This document shows positions 61,146-64,000 of a stretch of DNA of 64,000 bases, piece by piece. The DNA is from Druceiella hillmani (lineage: Eukaryota; Arthropoda; Insecta; Lepidoptera; Hepialidae), in the NCBI GenBank assembly GCA_039881145.1, contig JAYKKI010000005.1, positions 23,121,501 through 23,185,500 on the forward strand. Reading direction: 5' to 3'. The stretch's first letter is position 1. The number at the start of each line of letters is the position of its first letter. A program made the position numbers and the translations under genes. The notes beneath the pieces are model-generated. The model ran no database searches. It was not told the DNA's origin and saw only the letters and a list, made by a program, of their open reading frames with translations.

Positions 61146-61440
61146 TACTGGAAATACTGGAAAGTTTATGTTTCTGCACCACGCTGCCATTCCTTAACTT
61201 TAATTGTAATTATTATTTAGAAGACCAAAAAAATATTTGAATTTATTTTCTTAGTTGTTCATTAGAATAATTTTATTATCATTTTATTTTATTTAATTAC
61301 GTAAATATATAAAGAAAGGAAAAGGTTAATGTTTTTTATTAAAATACATACTCCGATTATCCAATTATAAAATAATTAATAGTTAATTAAATATGTTTTA
61401 TTTAACAGTCTTATTTTCCAAGTAAAGGGCAGATATTCAG

Positions 61441-61503
61441 TATTCGGCCGAATTAAAAAATTGTCCGAAAACCGAATAGTAACCGAATATTTGTTGCAAC
61501 TCT
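61441..61503. repeat. Right sub-terminal repeats of the hAT element
   Basis: 'tattcggccgaatt', 'gtccgaaaaccgaatagtaa' and 'ccgaatatttgttgcaactc' mirror the left cluster at 59200-59260. The reverse complement would begin 'gagttgcaacaaatattcgg', a plausible hAT terminus. No matching 8-bp target duplication was found. Confidence 0.6.
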
Positions 61504-62253
61504 AATTTAAATCAAATTTGTGCTTCAAGGGTACACATAAATGGCAAAGACTATTATTCAAATTAAATTATGGCTCACAATCAGATTGCTTTTCTACCTC
61601 TGAGAACAATTTTAAATCATTATCAAATAGAAGTCATCGATCAGTGCTGACAAATAAAGGCTAAACAATAGTTAAAACGAAAAATATAAGAGGGCCTAAA
61701 TGACTACTTTGGTACTCCAGATTTAGTACCATGAGACCATGATTTGAAATTTCCAAACTGGACGTAAAGCTTTCGAGTCCGAACGTAAGTGGCAATAAAT
61801 TTTGCTAGAGTAGAAGGACATATCAGCCTCCAATAATTTTACCAAGATATCATTACCCGCCATCTAATTCCCTGGCTACATAAAATACAAAATTAGTGAG
61901 ATTAGTGATGGCAAAACACTTAATATGAAAACCATGCTGGTAGTCCATTACCTGATACTGAAGTTGGGAATAGATGCAGAGATATAAAACGCCATCAAAT
62001 AGTTTAGCAAATATAGAGAACACTGCTAATTATTTATCTTATTATTTTATTTTTTACATCAGAACTGGAATCAGATTCCAAAACAGGGAACTCTCGTTAA
62101 GATTTAAAATATTTAGCAAAAGGGTTTACAGCGGCCTCAACCGAGTACGTATCCATTGCATCATAGTCGCAGAAAGTCATCTGAGCATTTGCATGTCACG
62201 TACATCCAAAATATTTTCGAGTCATTCCATATTTCGTAAATAAGCGCATCCAA
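61504..62253. other. Non-coding spacer between two transposon relics
   Basis: No recognisable coding block. Part of it may be 5' DNA of the Mutator-type element, but I cannot show this. Confidence 0.35.
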
Positions 62254-62294
62254 GTTAAACTTGATATGAGAGCACCGCTCATGTCAAGTTTAAC
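62254..62294. repeat. 17-bp hairpin upstream of the Mutator-type relic
   Basis: 'gttaaacttgatatgag' (62254-62270) pairs with 62278-62294, with one mismatch and a 7-base loop. Confidence 0.9.
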
Positions 62295-62469
62295 CTGCAT
62301 GCACCTAAAACTAAACATTTCACGAACACAGCGGAAACCAATTTTTTGGTTACGATTATAATAAAACGATTTGGTATGAATGTTGCTGATTAGCCTAAAG
62401 TTGGTGGAGTATTCTAGTCTATAATCAGCAAAACTGAGTAAATCGAGTGATGAAGAAGTTATAATCGAA

Positions 62470-64000
62470 AATAATTAAGGCTACTGTATTTTGGAGTTTT
62501 TACCGGTTTTTAGAACGATTCTTCACTAGTTTTATGTGCTACTTGCAAGTTATTAAATTTTCTAAACCTCATCGTGGACTAGGTTTTAAAATTACATTAC
62601 AATGCAGTTTCGAAAATATACAAAATATAAAATCATCTCCATTCGTCAATAAAGCCTTTGAAATAAATCGAAGAATTGTATTTTCTATGAGACTTTTAGG
62701 AGTTGGAAGGGAAGGGATAAATATCTTCTGTAGTATGATGGATATTTGTCAAGGATTGTCAATAGGTACATATTACAGTTGTCTCGAAAACTTGTATTCG
62801 ACGCATCAGCAATTTATTATATAATTATCTCCAAAGCTGTTGATGAAGAGAAAAATTTAGTTTTAGCTTTTGGTCCGAATGGTAATTCAATAGATTTTAC
62901 AGTTTCTGGTGATGGGACTTGGAAAAAAATAGGTTTCACTTCACTATTTGTAGTTACTACGCTTGTAGCTAAATTTTGCAAGAAAGTTATCGATACAATT
63001 GTAAAGTCTAGTTTCTATTAAGGCTATAATGTGTGGAAAAATAAAAAAACATTCCAATATTTCTGCGTATAACGATCCTTATGAAGAACATCATGAATCT
63101 TGTACAATAAATCATAGGGGAAATGTAGGGAAAATGGTAGTTGATGCTATTGTCGAAATGTTTGGCAGATCGGTTGAAAAACATGGAGTAAAGTATGTGA
63201 AATATATAAGGGATGATGATACTAAGACATTCAAGGGTTTACTCGATGTAGATCCTTACAATGGTTACTTAATATTCGAAAAAAGAGTGGGTAGAACATG
63301 TTCAAAAAATAATGGGTACAAGGCTACAGGAAGGAAAAAAAAGATAACAAAGGGATTAGCGGCAAAGGTGAAGGAAAATTAACTGATAAAGTCATAAGTA
63401 TTTTAAATCATAAGTATATAATTGTCTTTATACTATGGTTTAGCGATTCGCCGGCGTCTGGATTCTACTGAGAACATGAAAAACGTAATTTGGGCTACTT
63501 ACTATCACAATAGTTCCACAAATGAAAATCCACAACATATGTATAGCCCACCTAGTCCGGAGAGCTGGTGTAAATGGCAAAAAGCTGCAGCTGAAGCTAC
63601 ATTACACGAATTTGTTCACAAAAATCCTCCTCTGGGTGACAAAGTCTGGTGAAAAAATTTCTGAGAATTAATCGCCAGAGAGCTTATCTCTGAATTCATT
63701 AATATGGACTTTTGCACTTAAACATGTACATGCCGGAGCACGCACAATTGAAATTGCAACTTTTATAGCAGTTTGTATTTTTAATGAAGGCTTCATTCCC
63801 ATTTTAAAAATGATGACCCTTATGAGAATAACAATTCATCCAGAAGCTTATGCGTTCGCCGTTAAATGTGACAATACCCGGATTGAGCGCTTGGAAGAAA
63901 GAAATTTGAAAAATGTGTTTTTTTTAAGGAAAAGAAGGCGTATGATCGCAGATTGAAAAAATATAAATATAAAGTACCATTGTATGACTTAGACGCGCTT
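62470..64000 (+). pseudogene. Mutator-like (MULE) transposase relic, runs off the right edge
   Basis: Segments in at least four frame switches follow the order of the insect Mutator-like transposase domain. A zinc-knuckle-like 'LCATCK' (about 62537) precedes 'IKFSKPHRGLGFKITLQCS' and 'FEINRRIVFSMRLLGVGREG' with 'GTYYSCLENL' (62534-62800). Next come 'ISKAVDEEKNLV' and 'VSGDGTWKKIGFTSLF' (62905 on, first catalytic Asp), then 'KYVKYIRDDDTKTFKGLLD' (about 63195-63245, second Asp, GDGD changed to RDDD). 'YYGLAIRRRLDS' and 'SWCKWQKAAAEATLHEFVH' follow (63431-63640). After a deletion of perhaps 30 codons comes 'ESLSLNSLIWTFAL' (63678 on, probable third acidic residue) and 'IEIATFIAVCIFNEGF'. It is dead, but most of the domain is visible. 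Confidence 0.82.

Larger units (their letters stand above)
59536..61197 (+). pseudogene. hAT-family transposase relic (BED finger to hATC domain), interrupted
   Basis: It starts 'MAGKKKSSVW', the opening of a BED zinc finger, shifts frame into 'DDSPNVPCKLRQANISFGGPG', and shifts again into 'ATASGLLHNLKNKHNDE'. The finger keeps the His pair, but its second Cys is Arg. The middle of the protein is gone, and an antisense LINE fragment occupies about 59815-60440. Coding resumes with 'RNYLLAKLLDPRF' (60443-60481), where the next codon is a stop, then 'FWKCYDEVVTEKF' in amplified repeats. The C-terminal dimerisation domain follows: 'NPFNWWAENK' (stop at 60997), then 'LATKYIIAPENKVSSERFSS' and 'EVGNVLTGNTGKFMFLHH' (61015-61197). 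It cannot make transposase. Confidence 0.88.

Noticed and set aside
1..64000. Search for telomeric (TTAGG)n, CRISPR-like arrays, rRNA and viral genes
   Set aside because: No (TTAGG)n array, no spaced direct-repeat array, no rRNA signature and no viral coding block was seen.

Overview
This window reads as insect nuclear DNA, most likely from a moth or butterfly. It is very AT-rich, with no operons, no ribosome binding sites and no long intact reading frame. The lepidopteran assignment rests on an interspersed repeat at about 14617-15231: it opens with a 'gtgcgagtcggactcgcgca' block and ends with 'gacagacagacag...aagggtttcgtttt...tacggaactctaaaaa', a form I know from many lepidopteran genomes. 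The transposon families are insect-typical.

Layout. About 1-50 kb is intergenic or intronic DNA made of AT-rich filler, microsatellites, minisatellites, short non-autonomous elements and scattered GC-richer patches that could be regulatory. The mobile families are: four copies of a long-hairpin foldback element (583-795, 8002-8266, 37318-37485, 48811-49078); three copies of a tailed repeat (1170-2345, 23355-23913, 26935-27545); a TA-flanked pogo-like element (12848-13477) with a relic at 44778-44925; an inverted-repeat element (1549-1845); and a short LINE reverse-transcriptase fragment (32470-32822).

About 50.7-64 kb is rich in decayed autonomous transposons. It holds a minus-strand CR1/Jockey-like LINE (50771 to about 52320), a hAT transposase relic (59536-61197) with an antisense R1-clade LINE fragment embedded in it (about 59815-60440), and a Mutator-type (MULE) transposase relic that runs off the right edge (about 62470-64000). 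All are broken by stops and frameshifts.

Host-gene evidence is thin. The best candidates are a 127-bp open segment with splice consensus at both ends (41813-41939), a 40-bp segment (45267-45306) whose phase fits it and which would end the protein, and a minus-strand 80-codon frame (30894-31136). Two TATA/initiator arrangements with very short first-exon candidates lie at 21453-21499 and 48420-48465. None is proven. I found no tRNA, rRNA or CRISPR array.

The most interesting observation is the hairpin family. Its copies are flanked by direct repeats of variable length (11, 11 and 14 bp, one weak) and differ in how much of the hairpin apex is present. That combination does not fit an ordinary cut-and-paste MITE.
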